DNA of 64,000 nucleotides from Pumilibacter muris (GTDB lineage: Bacteria > Bacillota > Clostridia > Christensenellales > Pumilibacteraceae), in NCBI RefSeq assembly GCF_943193045.1, contig NZ_CALPCN010000001.1:186001-250000 (forward strand). The letters are read 5' to 3'. Every line of letters starts with the position of its first letter. Position 1 is the stretch's first letter. A program made the translations under genes and the position numbers. Shown piece after piece: positions 52,901 through 61,126 of the stretch. The notes below the pieces were generated by a model. The model searched no databases. It had not been told where the DNA came from and saw nothing but the letters and a program-made list of their open reading frames with translations.

Positions 52901-55477
52901 GCAGCCGACGCTTACGAAGCTCAGGCGCTTGCGCAGTTGCGCGTTGAAAACTCGGCGGCTATTCCGCTTGAAGTAACCGACTCCAACTTTAACGCTCGCG
53001 GCGACGGAAACTCGTATTTCGAAGTGAACGGAACCAAAGGCAGCAGCTGGGACTTCTTGCTTTACAACAAGGTGGATACCGACGTGGCTTTATTCACCGA
53101 CCCCGACGGCGACGAACTCACCTATAAAACCATGAGGCTCTTAGACGTGTTCACGTTGGATTCGACGGGCGCGAACAGCCTCAGCCACATTAACGAACCC
53201 GGCGTGCGCGCTTCCGCAGAAAACGCGCTTAGCGTTGTGCCCGGAAAAATAGACTACGTTCGTGCGAACGACCCCGCGCACAAAGTGCTCGGAACGTTCG
53301 GCGGCTTCACCATAACGGTGCGTCATAAGGTTGAAGTGGCAGAACACGGAAACGACGTTATTTACCTTAAATTCGCGGTTGCGGCTTACGACGTAAACGA
53401 ATCTTCCGTTTCCGAAAAGGAAATCGTTGTAGGCATAAGCAACAGTGCGCCCAAGTTCAAATACGCCGAAAACGTAGACGGCAAATATAATTCGAAGTTC
53501 TATTCCTACGATAACGACGGCGGCGGAACCGACGCGTACCTTACTCTTACGCTCGGCAAAGACGAAACCGAAGGTTTGCTCGAACATAAAGACGGTTGGC
53601 TTGAAGTTCCACTTATGGACTTTATCGACGACACCGACTATGATGCGAAAGCCACCGAATACAAAGAAACGTTTACGTTTGTCAATCCCGAAAGCGGAGT
53701 TGGCAGAGTGGGGCTTGCGGAGCTTTCGGGCGACGCGAACGGACGTTTCTGGCTTGAAAACGGTGCGGGCGCCGTAACGTCTAACGTTGCCGATGCCGAA
53801 ACCAAACGGTTCAACATTAAGACTACCGCCGACAATCTTGTGCTTCGCTTTAAAACGAACTCTTACGAGCGCGGAGCGAAAGATTCGGTGACGCTTATAG
53901 TTAAAGACTCGTCGGGCGCGAAAACGGGTTCGCTCACAATAACGCTCGTGGTTGGCAACTCCAAGCCTATCGACCGTACGCAGACCGAAGGCGTTAGCAA
54001 GAGAATAGTGCTCAAAGGCGGCAAGACGGTGCCCGAAGGCTCCGACGTGTTCCCGCAAGAGCGTCATTCGATATTCGAATTCGTTACCGACAAAAACCCC
54101 GACGACGTTAAGGATTACGGCGATAAGCTTCCCGAAAATCCCACCACGTTCATCACGATTTCGGGCGCGGCGTCGCGTCCTATGGAAGACGACGACTGGC
54201 ATCCGTCGAGCGTGTTCGAGGACGAGAACGAAAAGCCGAGCGTAATGGTATCGTTCGTAACTTACGACCAGTATTTCACCGTTGCGCCTCAGGCGGGCTT
54301 ATACGGCGTTCAGGAGTTTGTTCTCACCGTTCACGACGGCGGCAACTCCGGCGCGGAAGACAGCCAGGCGATTAGCGTTAAAATCGAAATCGAAGTTAAG
54401 CCTAATCCGAACGAAGTGGAAACCAACGAATTTAAGCTTTACTGGCGCAGAACAATGCCGCTCACAGCTAAATCGTTGTTCGACGACCCCAACACCGACG
54501 GCGACGAGAGCACCGGTTATATTATTACGGGCGTGGAACTCACTTCTAACCCCGATAACGCGGTAACCGTTATTCACGTTGAGGGCTCCGACGTTTGGAG
54601 TTTGCGCGGCGATTACAAAGACAAAGAAGTTATGGCTTTGGTGTCGGTAGTTGTAGGCAATTCCGCAACGTCAGCTTCCGAAGTTAGCAAAGTGCCCATT
54701 AAAATTACGGTTGTAGACAACAAATCGCCGTACTTCCGCGAGCCGTTCGGCAACAAGGAAGAGGGCGGAAAGAAAGCTCTCGTTAAAGCCAACCAAATGA
54801 CTGCGGAAGGCATATACGAGGTGCCCGTAAGCTTAATGTTCGAAGACGCCGAAGGCGACGAGCTTAGGTTTGTGTCGGCGAAAACAGTTAAGTCTACTCT
54901 TATAAGCGTTACAACCGATACTCAAAACAATTCGCTCAGATTCCACTTTAAGGGCAAGGGCGACACGAAAGTTGAGGTTAAGGTTGCCGACGCGGTTGCG
55001 ACTTATTCTTACTCGTTCACGATTTTCAACGACGATTTGCCTTCGCCCAACTTCTTTATCGGCATGATTTCGCGCGTGCAATCTAATCCGTTGCTGTTCA
55101 TAATAATCTTCGCCGCTATATTGCTGTTCCTTATAATACTCATCATTATAATAGCAGCGATACGCAAGAAGAAGAAAATGCGCGAAGAAATCGAAGCGTT
55201 GCTCGTTTCCGAAATGGAACTCGAAGAGCAAATGCTCAAGCTTGCGGCGGGACCGTCGCCCGTGTCGTATCAATCTTACGGCTATTTGCCTCCCACACCG
55301 GGAGCGGCGCCGCAGAATCCCGGCATGATGCTCGGTAGCGGTCAGGGCGCGCCCGACCCCAACGCGGCAATAGGGCTCAATCCCGGCGCTCCTCAAAACA
55401 CGCAGGGAACGGCGCCCAACAATCAATCTTCGCAGTTGCCGCCTCCTTCTTCAGGCTTTAACGACGAAGACTTATAA
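43949..55477 (+). CDS. Giant modular membrane-anchored surface protein
   Basis: 3842 residues from ATG 43949 (GAGGA about 12 bases upstream; ATG 43910 is the alternative). The signal KKRLLPLLLTVMLAVLLAVS is followed, at about residues 90-330, by a glycine-rich domain (YYKLEVWGAAGG, many GGGG runs). About thirteen cadherin- or Ig-like modules follow. Their joints read V-N-S-x-P (VDNSLPVL, VHNSTPEY, VRNSHPEV, ISNSAPKF, VGNSKPID) and their cores carry DPDGD-type calcium loops. One helix (about 3712-3741), a basic stop, a coiled-coil EEIEALLVSEMELEEQMLKL and a Pro-rich tail of about 100 residues end it. An adhesin or envelope stalk is likely. No LPXTG motif and no enzyme domain were seen. Confidence 0.88.
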   Translation: MVEKAKKRLLPLLLTVMLAVLLAVSGASILGVNYAQAQAGKAGTTVESDGMDERVDGVAAYSSPNGTTSQGYKYWNFPYNGGIQSLTGMAAGYYKLEVWGAAGGNDGTGIGGRGGYSVGMFSAASNTTLYVGVGGAGGNGTGTGGGYNGGGHAGTAGSSGAGGGATHIAKITGTIAAIGTGRKDNILIVAGGGGGGGNSYAGSVGNYNGGAGGGATGKPGAGSTGGGQDGGGTGNGAGTFGQGGNRGGDTTQVGSAAKDDGGGGGGGWYGGGASIGDGGGAGGSGYIGNSQLVSALGVNKTCYDGTQTFSAPGSAPGAGNETGHSGAGYARITQMNVAPTQNGGNSATITVNRTTNKTITVAGTATAADSLRCADADGDAVVCKAGIYMSAATTTPANSVAGNNYWITWAMTAGNGTFSVRVLRYWSGTKAFYIQVTDSHGHDVWVKMTLQCSSGDFKLTTNTNGTSASGNPIRRGLSTTTSVGSATAANAIYNPLGANRPTIWLGEPLVSTKKQTVNIHNMYASTVPGEETVALSTTVTYQTTRYNADTGASNAINTQAGATNSSNFTKVEWGQKVTTTYYNGSSTPTANYERGKRDIVLSAKPGLAPGNYYYVLTVTVQLLDKSSGVVQKTVAVDIVYRVENLRPELNATEQNITLRAGESQSINVSALCTDPDGNTLTIADVVVPTNEFVLVDTYGKVVTPKNSSSNYNVMANTSYGNKSDTVLTTAQTPNAPTGFNAEYIYKVNNAAGDAGFASSQTQGNNDVSFLGYYLNAKTSALNARTEITLVANKASRLKYANAQKTDGNFRVGHFYILVRVIDSGAPDDEGIWFPIAVTVQSAAPQISGVPSISGAAGSTHYVTPFGVRDASYNYFGIGTPFVQGGDEAALLTNSIAQNGGKNVMPFAYDADNYSLYKSAGRTVTFKSPVGSRTNAILDASADNSAPASFSQREAVFLTPDARSATNTQITAGLPTDDPAYANRNNVLDGFKEFFTISRVRLYARTSVLLGLTDDEIETLHRNGIIYFMDVTYASNTVHYVGFDGLAITLKKSTMGSYLKVPVDVTDTHNSAGTVAIAVNVTNTPFSTFNADGSDNSVRNNSLATPLGYNERNGLTTRNKTDYTTVAVFEFTMQVGDKVLVSPYDLFYDPDTYTVNNLNSDGSIASFNTVPNSAGHSEMLTGVNKNITVYAGSSAADAIASTTPVTDFKLKKLTVAPVDQNPSVSGGGTYGTVKYFGETPNCAEYFEITASRKTPSNGFLSFNYVVTNSAGETATAEIHLKVDNSLPVLRPSVGIINLSASPALANSSSAESNKTHGESGDEVILDYFVINSNTYNVREYTLNDLFIDPDGDRVKFTTVQEHVGIEVGTKNGSGEFVPFGLDDEGKSQNVFVNAYIGAGSNNRSGYNNCLIIRGLSSTQGVPGGVWIRFYVMDDAIGTYKDAEYILQVEVHNSTPEYADMTGSNAMEDTREDDTKPHSYLWRGESDSTNVIVANLFKEGEDTNVYPFGKEHTQNNAYTSVEKPLYIASNDKVMDLYKTAVNTKLTALGKPANYNYTSSQVRYIAQDPDEAQGLVLHAADLDNRNTPQTFNVMSDANNPIDGQSAVGVNDFYNHGQDYLKEQNIVQILFFDDDGNMTTDPAITHVTSNWIVAFNLTTTPTQEIQVKIRLRDGNRVLSMPVGTQQATAGGHSVSGTNAYVGDRGTPTSGGLYEPKISITDLYNSNGIFSFSVKIRAQGIIDNMTRWASTDSNKGVNMNNVWTAKDADKNTKYYNDYYTYTEVEGVPDVFRYEGIDVGASGSVAVPVSYFSWAMNNITQPARGTAQRYAAYYDIADFRSQDPSKVLEAFTISDGFRSWTGSDLYGENNNCPYVTFGVTDNMINQKSKYLDGQQRFLVPTGVDSGGNKINPIAVNNGTSQYFLEDEQGVTIKKNKVRSVGSLKLIVRMTLWSSPDGQKWSRATDIDPINITVPLTVANTPLQMDEEDGGSNMEYDIAIDASTGYNVILSSNKDIDEAEYMNSGLENYKIIASDSSHDQATFFMSGNTNPLSYREDVYFFAHSLTANFTSDELNYIAAMEKKSQALHTDAYKRVRKYFGVDETSGHVDDVLDRSTGETVLNSTVKNSINKGYTNYFTVAPSGIDSKSITIVPSHITTFDYSKEAYDADTSTGKGTHKEWIVSQAAARGLKVEFTDFDNGSFTVKKIYYPLKVMVYDSLSVGTASNRTHFSDSAFDVITLNVEVRNSHPEVLTRNLDQTINVGGVQNEDGTVVGGKNYAGRRISLGTGKTVSYGFSEILYDANMVFSTSSNRYLNKSEILGSSDSIVRDTGDYLHAWENGDLVKVEFLEVPKGGTDHDGAITVKVDNSSNTFAITVNKRVFGFSQTDIAAYVKLTFADRYYGEDSGSFCEAVIEVHIANAAPTLTAYAQSVRNIEMETGQYFTLYATQWTDFIKGAGNSNTVGKTTANSYDGTYFADMKEQVSSNSTYMSMLDADKLAWTFGADTPHVQIGKSNNGYEDTSGKPKKSLGYMAMATDDAPWTLRIDHTAKDGGVSVSDNGKSMIKVDKLNYTRYESSTEQRSISGYTAVMFEALGACEDVTVSVTLTDGNASLGDSPLGVVYTFKITVKSTPPKAITLANDPNTVKLGANMGSYKERLSHNKKQIDNNKNIYDLKMKVGESISMRTSDFAIDKDKGDTDVMYLLGRSGSDPFMVTPAGSSSGMVANSTPWISLKYERGTTLTTRNTMFTVTATNFHNESNNSADNLYDTVVFYICDPYSSKTSDAVEIELRIHVYPSEMQMHTSNATAQKIAVAGVTDTAANGAYAIPVVSKNGEGGLTFDADAGYDRTRYSVTVYSMLYYATEGEGDDAKTTVKALSSTEFANLVAEGKQAQQIVAKHTISRVTADADSKAFSTDISGGSENYKATQEFISSLTFSPDGTVLYVVPAKATNGKALIANSKEEGFQFYIEVEKFVERSTGGATDFFDPANPPAADAYEAQALAQLRVENSAAIPLEVTDSNFNARGDGNSYFEVNGTKGSSWDFLLYNKVDTDVALFTDPDGDELTYKTMRLLDVFTLDSTGANSLSHINEPGVRASAENALSVVPGKIDYVRANDPAHKVLGTFGGFTITVRHKVEVAEHGNDVIYLKFAVAAYDVNESSVSEKEIVVGISNSAPKFKYAENVDGKYNSKFYSYDNDGGGTDAYLTLTLGKDETEGLLEHKDGWLEVPLMDFIDDTDYDAKATEYKETFTFVNPESGVGRVGLAELSGDANGRFWLENGAGAVTSNVADAETKRFNIKTTADNLVLRFKTNSYERGAKDSVTLIVKDSSGAKTGSLTITLVVGNSKPIDRTQTEGVSKRIVLKGGKTVPEGSDVFPQERHSIFEFVTDKNPDDVKDYGDKLPENPTTFITISGAASRPMEDDDWHPSSVFEDENEKPSVMVSFVTYDQYFTVAPQAGLYGVQEFVLTVHDGGNSGAEDSQAISVKIEIEVKPNPNEVETNEFKLYWRRTMPLTAKSLFDDPNTDGDESTGYIITGVELTSNPDNAVTVIHVEGSDVWSLRGDYKDKEVMALVSVVVGNSATSASEVSKVPIKITVVDNKSPYFREPFGNKEEGGKKALVKANQMTAEGIYEVPVSLMFEDAEGDELRFVSAKTVKSTLISVTTDTQNNSLRFHFKGKGDTKVEVKVADAVATYSYSFTIFNDDLPSPNFFIGMISRVQSNPLLFIIIFAAILLFLIILIIIIAAIRKKKKMREEIEALLVSEMELEEQMLKLAAGPSPVSYQSYGYLPPTPGAAPQNPGMMLGSGQGAPDPNAAIGLNPGAPQNTQGTAPNNQSSQLPPPSSGFNDEDL

Positions 55478-55505
55478 AAAAATGCCGTAAATACAAAAAC
55501 ACAAG

Positions 55506-55536
55506 AAAAAGGAACCTTTGCGGGTTCCTTTTTTTG
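55506..55536 (+). terminator. Terminator after the giant gene
   Basis: AGGAACC and GGTTCCT form a stem in an A-run/T-run context (seven T). Confidence 0.88.
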
Positions 55537-55623
55537 TAGCTTAAATAAACTGAGAGTTAAACATTTAAAAATGGCGTTTTTGTGCGAAATAGCGCGTTTT
55601 AAAATTTGAACGGCTTTTTTGTA

Positions 55624-55652
55624 TTGACAAATTTGCGTTTAGAGTATATAAT
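55624..55652 (+). promoter_or_regulatory. Promoter of the M60 peptidase gene
   Basis: Perfect TTGACA, 17-base spacer and TATAAT, 40 bases before the ATG. Confidence 0.9.
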
Positions 55653-55691
55653 AAGCGTATAAATATATAAAACATTTTTGTTGCGGAGTAT

Positions 55692-58600
55692 ATGGTTAAA
55701 ATTAAAAGAACTCGTGAAGTGTTTTGGGTACGAAAGACTGTTGTCGCTTTTATTGCGGCAATGTTTTTGTTTGCGTTTTTGTTGCCTTCTCTCGCGGGGT
55801 GCTCCCGTAAGCAAACGGAAGAAGAGAGCTACAAGATAAAAGAAGCGGAGCTCACTCTTTCCGACGAACTTGCTCTTAAAACGTATGACTACAACGACTT
55901 GTCGGAGACGGTGGTTACTATGCGCGCCGACACCATGTACGTTACCGAGCGCGGCATAAAACGTCCCGAAGTTAAAATATTGCCCGACAGTTATTCTCTT
56001 AGCGCTGACAAAACAAGCGGCGGCAAATACGAGAATAATTTCGTGTTCGATAAAGGCTATCCTACGCCCGGACATTCGATAGTTGCGAGTATGTTTGCCG
56101 ATAAAGTGGAACTCGGAGTGTCGAAGGAGCAGTATTTAAAGTATTACCGCTATATGCTTCACAGTCAGGGTTACAACCTTACGCGCGAGGCGGAGCTTAT
56201 GTCGGCAAAAGGGGAACTCACGCAGGAAAATCTTTATAAGCACCCTGCGATAGACGCGTGTTACGGCGAAGTTGAGGGAACCGACAACGCTGTTGAGAAA
56301 GTTGTGATTATCGACCCCACATACCGCTCGTATCACGTTACGGGGCTTTATTTGCCTGCGGGCGAAGCCGTTACCGTTAAAGTCGAAGGATTGCGCAAAG
56401 GCAAAAGAATTGCCATGCTCACCGGGATGCAGAATTCAATGGCGTGGCGTTCGGGCGTAGACGGAGGAGCGATTACGTCGCTCGGTTGTACCGTAAGAAA
56501 AGAAAAAGACGCCGACGACAATTATTTTTACAATAACGACATTATAGCGGCGGCTGCCGTAGAAAAACCTGCGGAAGCAATTCCCGCCATTCAAATTCAC
56601 CCGCATTTGGCGGGCGACCGCTATCAAAACCGTTTGCCGTGGATTCGTTCGCGTTTTACGTTCGAAGCCGACGGCGAATATACCATAGGTTCGCCGTTCG
56701 GCGGATTGATTTTAATAGACCCTTCCACCTCGTATAACGACGTAAAATTCACAATTCGCGGAGCTGTGGAAACGCCTCATTATGTTTTGGGAGTAACCAC
56801 GCCCGAATACTTCGACGAATATTTAAAAGACGCGCCGGGAGTGTATTCCATTCTCGATACCGAAAACGGTCAGCTAATAGGTCCGTCAAGCTATATGCGT
56901 AGCGTCACGGTTGAGGAAATCGACAAGCTTGCCATGCTTTGGCACAGTTTCTTCTCTATAAACGAAACTTTTACGGGCGGAACTCACGACCGCAAAAACT
57001 TTGTTAAGTTCGATTATTGCGTGCCTGCGGGCGCCGCCGTAGCACTCGGAAACTACGAATATGCTTGTCCGTCGAGTTGGTACGGCGCGGCTATGAACTA
57101 TCAAGGGCTTTTAAAAGGCGGAACTTGGGGAATACTGCACGAAATAGGGCACAATCACGGTGCGGCTTTCGGTTCGATTTGGGGGTTCGGAGAACCTGCC
57201 GAAGGAGAGGTGCGCAACAACGCGCTCACTTGTTTGGCGTATCTTAAAATTCTCGATATAGGCACTTATCGCGACGCAAACGGCTATATTTCCGCCGAAC
57301 ACGGTTTTGTGGCTCATCCGTATTCGAATTTAAAAAGTTCGCTTGCAATTACGGGCAAAGCCGATTTTAAGAATTACGACTATTTTCAAATGCTCAGCAT
57401 GTACGTCAATTTGATGCACAGTTTCGGAGTAGACAAATATTACGAACTTCTGAAAACGTATAAAAGCGTATTGTCGTATTCAACTAACAAGCGCGCGGAC
57501 TTTATTTTCAGGTGCGCTCTTGTGTACGGGCTTGATTGCCGAAAATATTTCAACGAGCAATACAAGGCTAACGTAGACGACAGCGCGTTCACCGAAGAGC
57601 AACTCGAATATATATCGTCGCTTGAAACGTATCAGCCGATAGCAAATTTGTATGCGGGTGGAATAGACGGCTTGCATACGGGCGGCGACTGGCGTTTGAA
57701 TTTCGGAAAGTCGGCAGAGTTCGACCTTAAAAACACAACGATATCAACGGGCGGGTTTGAAATCGTTTCGGTTTCTCAGCCCGAAACGGGAAAACTGAAA
57801 CTTATCGAAGACGGCAAATACGAATACGAGTTTGCTTCCCGTCCTTACACGCGCGATAAATTTTCGTTTAACGTGCGGCTTGAAAACGGACAGTTGCACA
57901 GGTTAGACGTTACTCTTCGCATAAATGTGAACGTTGCCGAAATAACTCATTACAGCGGACTTGCAGCGCGCGATTTAGACGCCGCGCAAGCCGAGCTCGG
58001 TTCGCTTACTCCGAACGTGTATTCGCAGTTAGGCGGCGGGGTGGCAAGTTTTTATAATGCGGTTGCGGGCAAAAACGACGTTAAGATTTCGCGCTTCGGA
58101 TACCGGGCGAGCGAGAGCGGAAAACACACTTTCTATTTTAAAGCGGACGATATGGCAGTTTTAAAAGCGGGTGCGAGTTTCGACTCTTTGGAAGAAAAAT
58201 TGAGAATAAAGCGCGACGTTCAAAGTTTTACCGAAGAAAACAAATTTTCGGTGAATTTGAGTGCGGGTGAAATTTACTGTTTCGAAATTTTCAATTTGAA
58301 CGCGGGCGGCAAAGGCTTTGCCGAAGTTAACGTGTTCGTAGGCGACGGCGAAACGGCTGCCGAGAGCAAAGCTCTAAATTTATCCGGAATATATTATCCC
58401 GCTACGGTAGGTCAGACCGTTCCCGAAAATTATGTTTTCGAACCCGAATATCTTGTGTCTAAAAAAAGCGAATTGTCGCTCGGCTCGGTTTCGTCGCCTA
58501 AGTCGGAATGGAGCATTTTGGAAGCTCCCGACCATCACAACAGCAACACCGAATCGGTTAAGTTTTACGATGAAGTAACGGGAGAATTTATAGACGAACG

Positions 58601-59936
58601 AATAGTTGAGAGAAAGAGTTACCTTATAGACGGTCAGTTGGGAACTATTTACCACACTGCTTACGCCGGCTCTAAGCCTAATCCCGTGCCTAAAATGCCG
58701 CATGTGTTTGTGCTTGACACAGGAGTTTCGCAAGGATTCAATTTCTTTCAAATAACCACGCGTAACAACGCTAATTCGTATATACGGGCTTTCGAACTTT
58801 TTATTTCGGAAGACAACGAGAATTGGAAGCTTGTTGCTTCGGGCGCGGACGGCGCCGACGGCAAAGAAAACACATGGCTCAAATACGACAAACAAGTTGC
58901 GAGACTCGAATTTCCCGAAGTTCACGGGCGGTATTGGAAGCTTGTGGTCAATTCCACGTCGGGCGGCGCGTTTACGGTTATATCCGAGCTCGACACGGGA
59001 GTAACCGCCGAAACGCAGAGAGTTATTCCGCTCACTAATTCCGATTTGTTCGCAACTTCGGGGTGGAAAGATTCCCGCAGAATCGAAAATATGCAAAGCG
59101 GTTTGCTTGTGGCTAAAAAGAAAAAGGAAAAGCTTGTTTTGCGCTTTAAGGGCGAAAGTTTATCGCTTTACGCAAACAAAGGCATAGGATACGGTTCCGC
59201 CGAAGTTTATATAGACGGAGAAAAAGCGGGAAAAATAGACCTAAACGCGGAAGAGTCCGCTAAAAAGCGGTTGGTATTCAGCCATAGCGGAATGGCAAAC
59301 AAGGAGCACACTGTGGAAATTATTACGCTTACTAATCAAGAATTTAACTTATGTTTTGCGGGAATGTCGTATACCGCTCAGCTTTTGAACGCGCCGAACA
59401 TATACAAAGAAAAGGCTCTCGCAATAACTATAACCGTGTTTGTGTTGTTGTTCGCGCTTCTTGCAACATTTATTGTGTTGTCGTTCTGTTTGCCGAAATT
59501 CCGCAAGGCGATATACGGAAACAAAGTGATGCGCAAATACGACGAGAAAGTGGAAAAGGCGAAAGAGGAGAAGGCGAGAGCAAAAGCGGAAAACGCCGAT
59601 AAATCCGAAAAAAAGGTTGCGTCGAATGAGAAAACGGCGGAGGTTCAAAGCGCTTCCCGCAAAAGTTCCGACACCGTAGAACATCGTCAGAAAAGCGCCG
59701 AAAAAGCGCTCTCAGCAAAAGCTCCGACCAATGCCAAACATGCGCAAAGCTGCGAAAACGGCGTAGCCGCAGCGCCGCAACCGCGTCCTGCCGAAAGAAG
59801 CGCGCCAAAAGCTCCGAGCGGTTCGGCAGCGCGTCCCGAAGGCAACAGACCGCCCGCGCGCCCTGCTCCCGGCACACGCCCTGCGGCGCCGCCCACACGT
59901 TCGGCTCCCAAGAACGACGGACGAAACAAAAAGTAA
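55692..59936 (+). CDS. Surface M60-family (mucinase-type) metallopeptidase
   Basis: 1414 residues. A lipobox LAGC puts the lipidated Cys at residue 37. The M60-like peptidase domain spans about 230-600; its zinc motif is His483-Glu-Ile-Gly-His487 (ILHEIGHNHG), followed by EPAEGE. A PA14-like domain lies at about 770-886 and an F5/8C (CBM32-like) module at about 946-1103 (RYWKLVVNSTSGG). A second galactose-binding-like module ends near 1230. A membrane helix (about 1243-1268) and a 145-residue tail rich in Lys, then Ala and Pro, close the chain. M60 enzymes cleave O-glycosylated mucins and need a carbohydrate-binding partner domain. GGAG precedes the ATG. Both an N-terminal lipid and a C-terminal helix are predicted, which is unusual. 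Confidence 0.88.
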   Translation: MVKIKRTREVFWVRKTVVAFIAAMFLFAFLLPSLAGCSRKQTEEESYKIKEAELTLSDELALKTYDYNDLSETVVTMRADTMYVTERGIKRPEVKILPDSYSLSADKTSGGKYENNFVFDKGYPTPGHSIVASMFADKVELGVSKEQYLKYYRYMLHSQGYNLTREAELMSAKGELTQENLYKHPAIDACYGEVEGTDNAVEKVVIIDPTYRSYHVTGLYLPAGEAVTVKVEGLRKGKRIAMLTGMQNSMAWRSGVDGGAITSLGCTVRKEKDADDNYFYNNDIIAAAAVEKPAEAIPAIQIHPHLAGDRYQNRLPWIRSRFTFEADGEYTIGSPFGGLILIDPSTSYNDVKFTIRGAVETPHYVLGVTTPEYFDEYLKDAPGVYSILDTENGQLIGPSSYMRSVTVEEIDKLAMLWHSFFSINETFTGGTHDRKNFVKFDYCVPAGAAVALGNYEYACPSSWYGAAMNYQGLLKGGTWGILHEIGHNHGAAFGSIWGFGEPAEGEVRNNALTCLAYLKILDIGTYRDANGYISAEHGFVAHPYSNLKSSLAITGKADFKNYDYFQMLSMYVNLMHSFGVDKYYELLKTYKSVLSYSTNKRADFIFRCALVYGLDCRKYFNEQYKANVDDSAFTEEQLEYISSLETYQPIANLYAGGIDGLHTGGDWRLNFGKSAEFDLKNTTISTGGFEIVSVSQPETGKLKLIEDGKYEYEFASRPYTRDKFSFNVRLENGQLHRLDVTLRINVNVAEITHYSGLAARDLDAAQAELGSLTPNVYSQLGGGVASFYNAVAGKNDVKISRFGYRASESGKHTFYFKADDMAVLKAGASFDSLEEKLRIKRDVQSFTEENKFSVNLSAGEIYCFEIFNLNAGGKGFAEVNVFVGDGETAAESKALNLSGIYYPATVGQTVPENYVFEPEYLVSKKSELSLGSVSSPKSEWSILEAPDHHNSNTESVKFYDEVTGEFIDERIVERKSYLIDGQLGTIYHTAYAGSKPNPVPKMPHVFVLDTGVSQGFNFFQITTRNNANSYIRAFELFISEDNENWKLVASGADGADGKENTWLKYDKQVARLEFPEVHGRYWKLVVNSTSGGAFTVISELDTGVTAETQRVIPLTNSDLFATSGWKDSRRIENMQSGLLVAKKKKEKLVLRFKGESLSLYANKGIGYGSAEVYIDGEKAGKIDLNAEESAKKRLVFSHSGMANKEHTVEIITLTNQEFNLCFAGMSYTAQLLNAPNIYKEKALAITITVFVLLFALLATFIVLSFCLPKFRKAIYGNKVMRKYDEKVEKAKEEKARAKAENADKSEKKVASNEKTAEVQSASRKSSDTVEHRQKSAEKALSAKAPTNAKHAQSCENGVAAAPQPRPAERSAPKAPSGSAARPEGNRPPARPAPGTRPAAPPTRSAPKNDGRNKK

Positions 59937-59947
59937 TTTAAAGTTTA

Positions 59948-59977
59948 AAAGCGACGGCATTTTGCCGTCGTTTTTTC
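59948..59977 (+). terminator. Terminator after the M60 gene
   Basis: CGACGGC-ATTTT-GCCGTCG, perfect, followed by six T. Confidence 0.9.
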
Positions 59978-60041
59978 GTTAGTCGGGATAGAACTCGGCA
60001 AATTACGCAAATACTATCGAAAAAAGAAAGAGGTAGTATTT

Positions 60042-61031
60042 TTGAACGCCGTTATTTTGGCGGGAGGATTCGGCAGCCGATTAAAGCCGCTTACCGATTC
60101 AACTCCCAAGCCCATGCTTCCCATTGCAAACGTACCCATGCTCGATTATGTGATTTCCCACCTTCATGCGTCGGGGATAAACGACACCGTGCTAACGCTC
60201 GGATATTATCCCGAACAGATAACGGAATGGATTTCGGGCTATTCCGGGCTCCGCGCCCGCCACGTTGTGGAAAACGTGCCTCTCGGAACCGCAGGAGGGG
60301 TTCGCGCGGCTATGGAAGAGCTCGACGACACTTTTATCGTGGTAAGCGGAGACGCGCTTGAAAACATAGATTACGCCGCCATGTTGAAAAGCCATAAGGC
60401 AAGCGGCAAGCTTATTACAATGGCTGTTACCAGAGTGCGCGACCCGCGCATGTTCGGACTTGTGGAATACGCTCCCGACGGCACCGTTACGGGGTTTACC
60501 GAAAAACCGTCGGACATGGGAGACGGCGGCATTGTTAATTGCGGTGTGTACATTATTAGCCGCGCCGCTCTTAAATATGTTCCTTACGGCGAAAAATACG
60601 ATTTTGCAAGAGACTTGTTTCCGCGTCTTGTGGTGTTAGGGCAGATAAACGCGTATTTTCACGACGGTTTTTGGTCGGATATAGGTTCGCCGCAAGCTTA
60701 CTATGAAGCGAATTTTCGCATGCTCAAAGGGGGCTTTTTTCCTCTTGTTCCGCACCGTTACCGCACGGTTTCGCGCAGAGTGGGAAGCGAGAAGAATTCT
60801 CTCGCGGCATATTCGGCGTTGCTTACGGGCAGATGCTCACGCAGCATAGTAGGCGAGGGCGCCGCCGTTGCGTCGGACGCGAACATAGAGGGGTGCGTTG
60901 TGCTTGCGGGCGTTACGGTTAGGGGATTTCATTACCGCGAAATTATAGGCGACGGCTACTCGTTGCCGCTTGCGACGGATTTTGCGCACAATCAGCACGA
61001 TTCTGCGGATATTTCCAAAAATTTTTCATAA
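60042..61031 (+). CDS. NDP-sugar nucleotidyltransferase
   Basis: 329 residues with a TTG start; AAGAGG lies about eight bases upstream and NAVILAGGFGSRLKPLT follows at once. The nucleotide-binding GGFGSRL and STPKPMLPIANVPML, the sugar-binding VVSGDALENID and DGFWSDIGSP motifs are intact. The C-terminal 90 residues form a short left-handed beta helix (SIVGEGAAVASDANIEGCVVLAGV). It joins NTP and sugar-1-phosphate; whether mannose-1-phosphate (GTP) or glucose-1-phosphate is used is unclear. The product could feed surface glycan synthesis, which suits the neighbouring surface genes. Confidence 0.9.
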   Translation: MNAVILAGGFGSRLKPLTDSTPKPMLPIANVPMLDYVISHLHASGINDTVLTLGYYPEQITEWISGYSGLRARHVVENVPLGTAGGVRAAMEELDDTFIVVSGDALENIDYAAMLKSHKASGKLITMAVTRVRDPRMFGLVEYAPDGTVTGFTEKPSDMGDGGIVNCGVYIISRAALKYVPYGEKYDFARDLFPRLVVLGQINAYFHDGFWSDIGSPQAYYEANFRMLKGGFFPLVPHRYRTVSRRVGSEKNSLAAYSALLTGRCSRSIVGEGAAVASDANIEGCVVLAGVTVRGFHYREIIGDGYSLPLATDFAHNQHDSADISKNFS

Positions 61032-61047
61032 ATAGCCGCTTTTTGTC

Positions 61048-61076
61048 TTGCTAATTGCAAACTTTTCCTATATAAT
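61048..61076 (+). promoter_or_regulatory. Promoter of the rnj-trmR unit
   Basis: TTGCTA, a 17-base spacer and TATAAT, 51 bases before the TTG start. Confidence 0.75.
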
Positions 61077-61126
61077 AGAAATGGAACGATAATAAATAGT
61101 TTTTATTATAAGAACAGGAGGATAGT

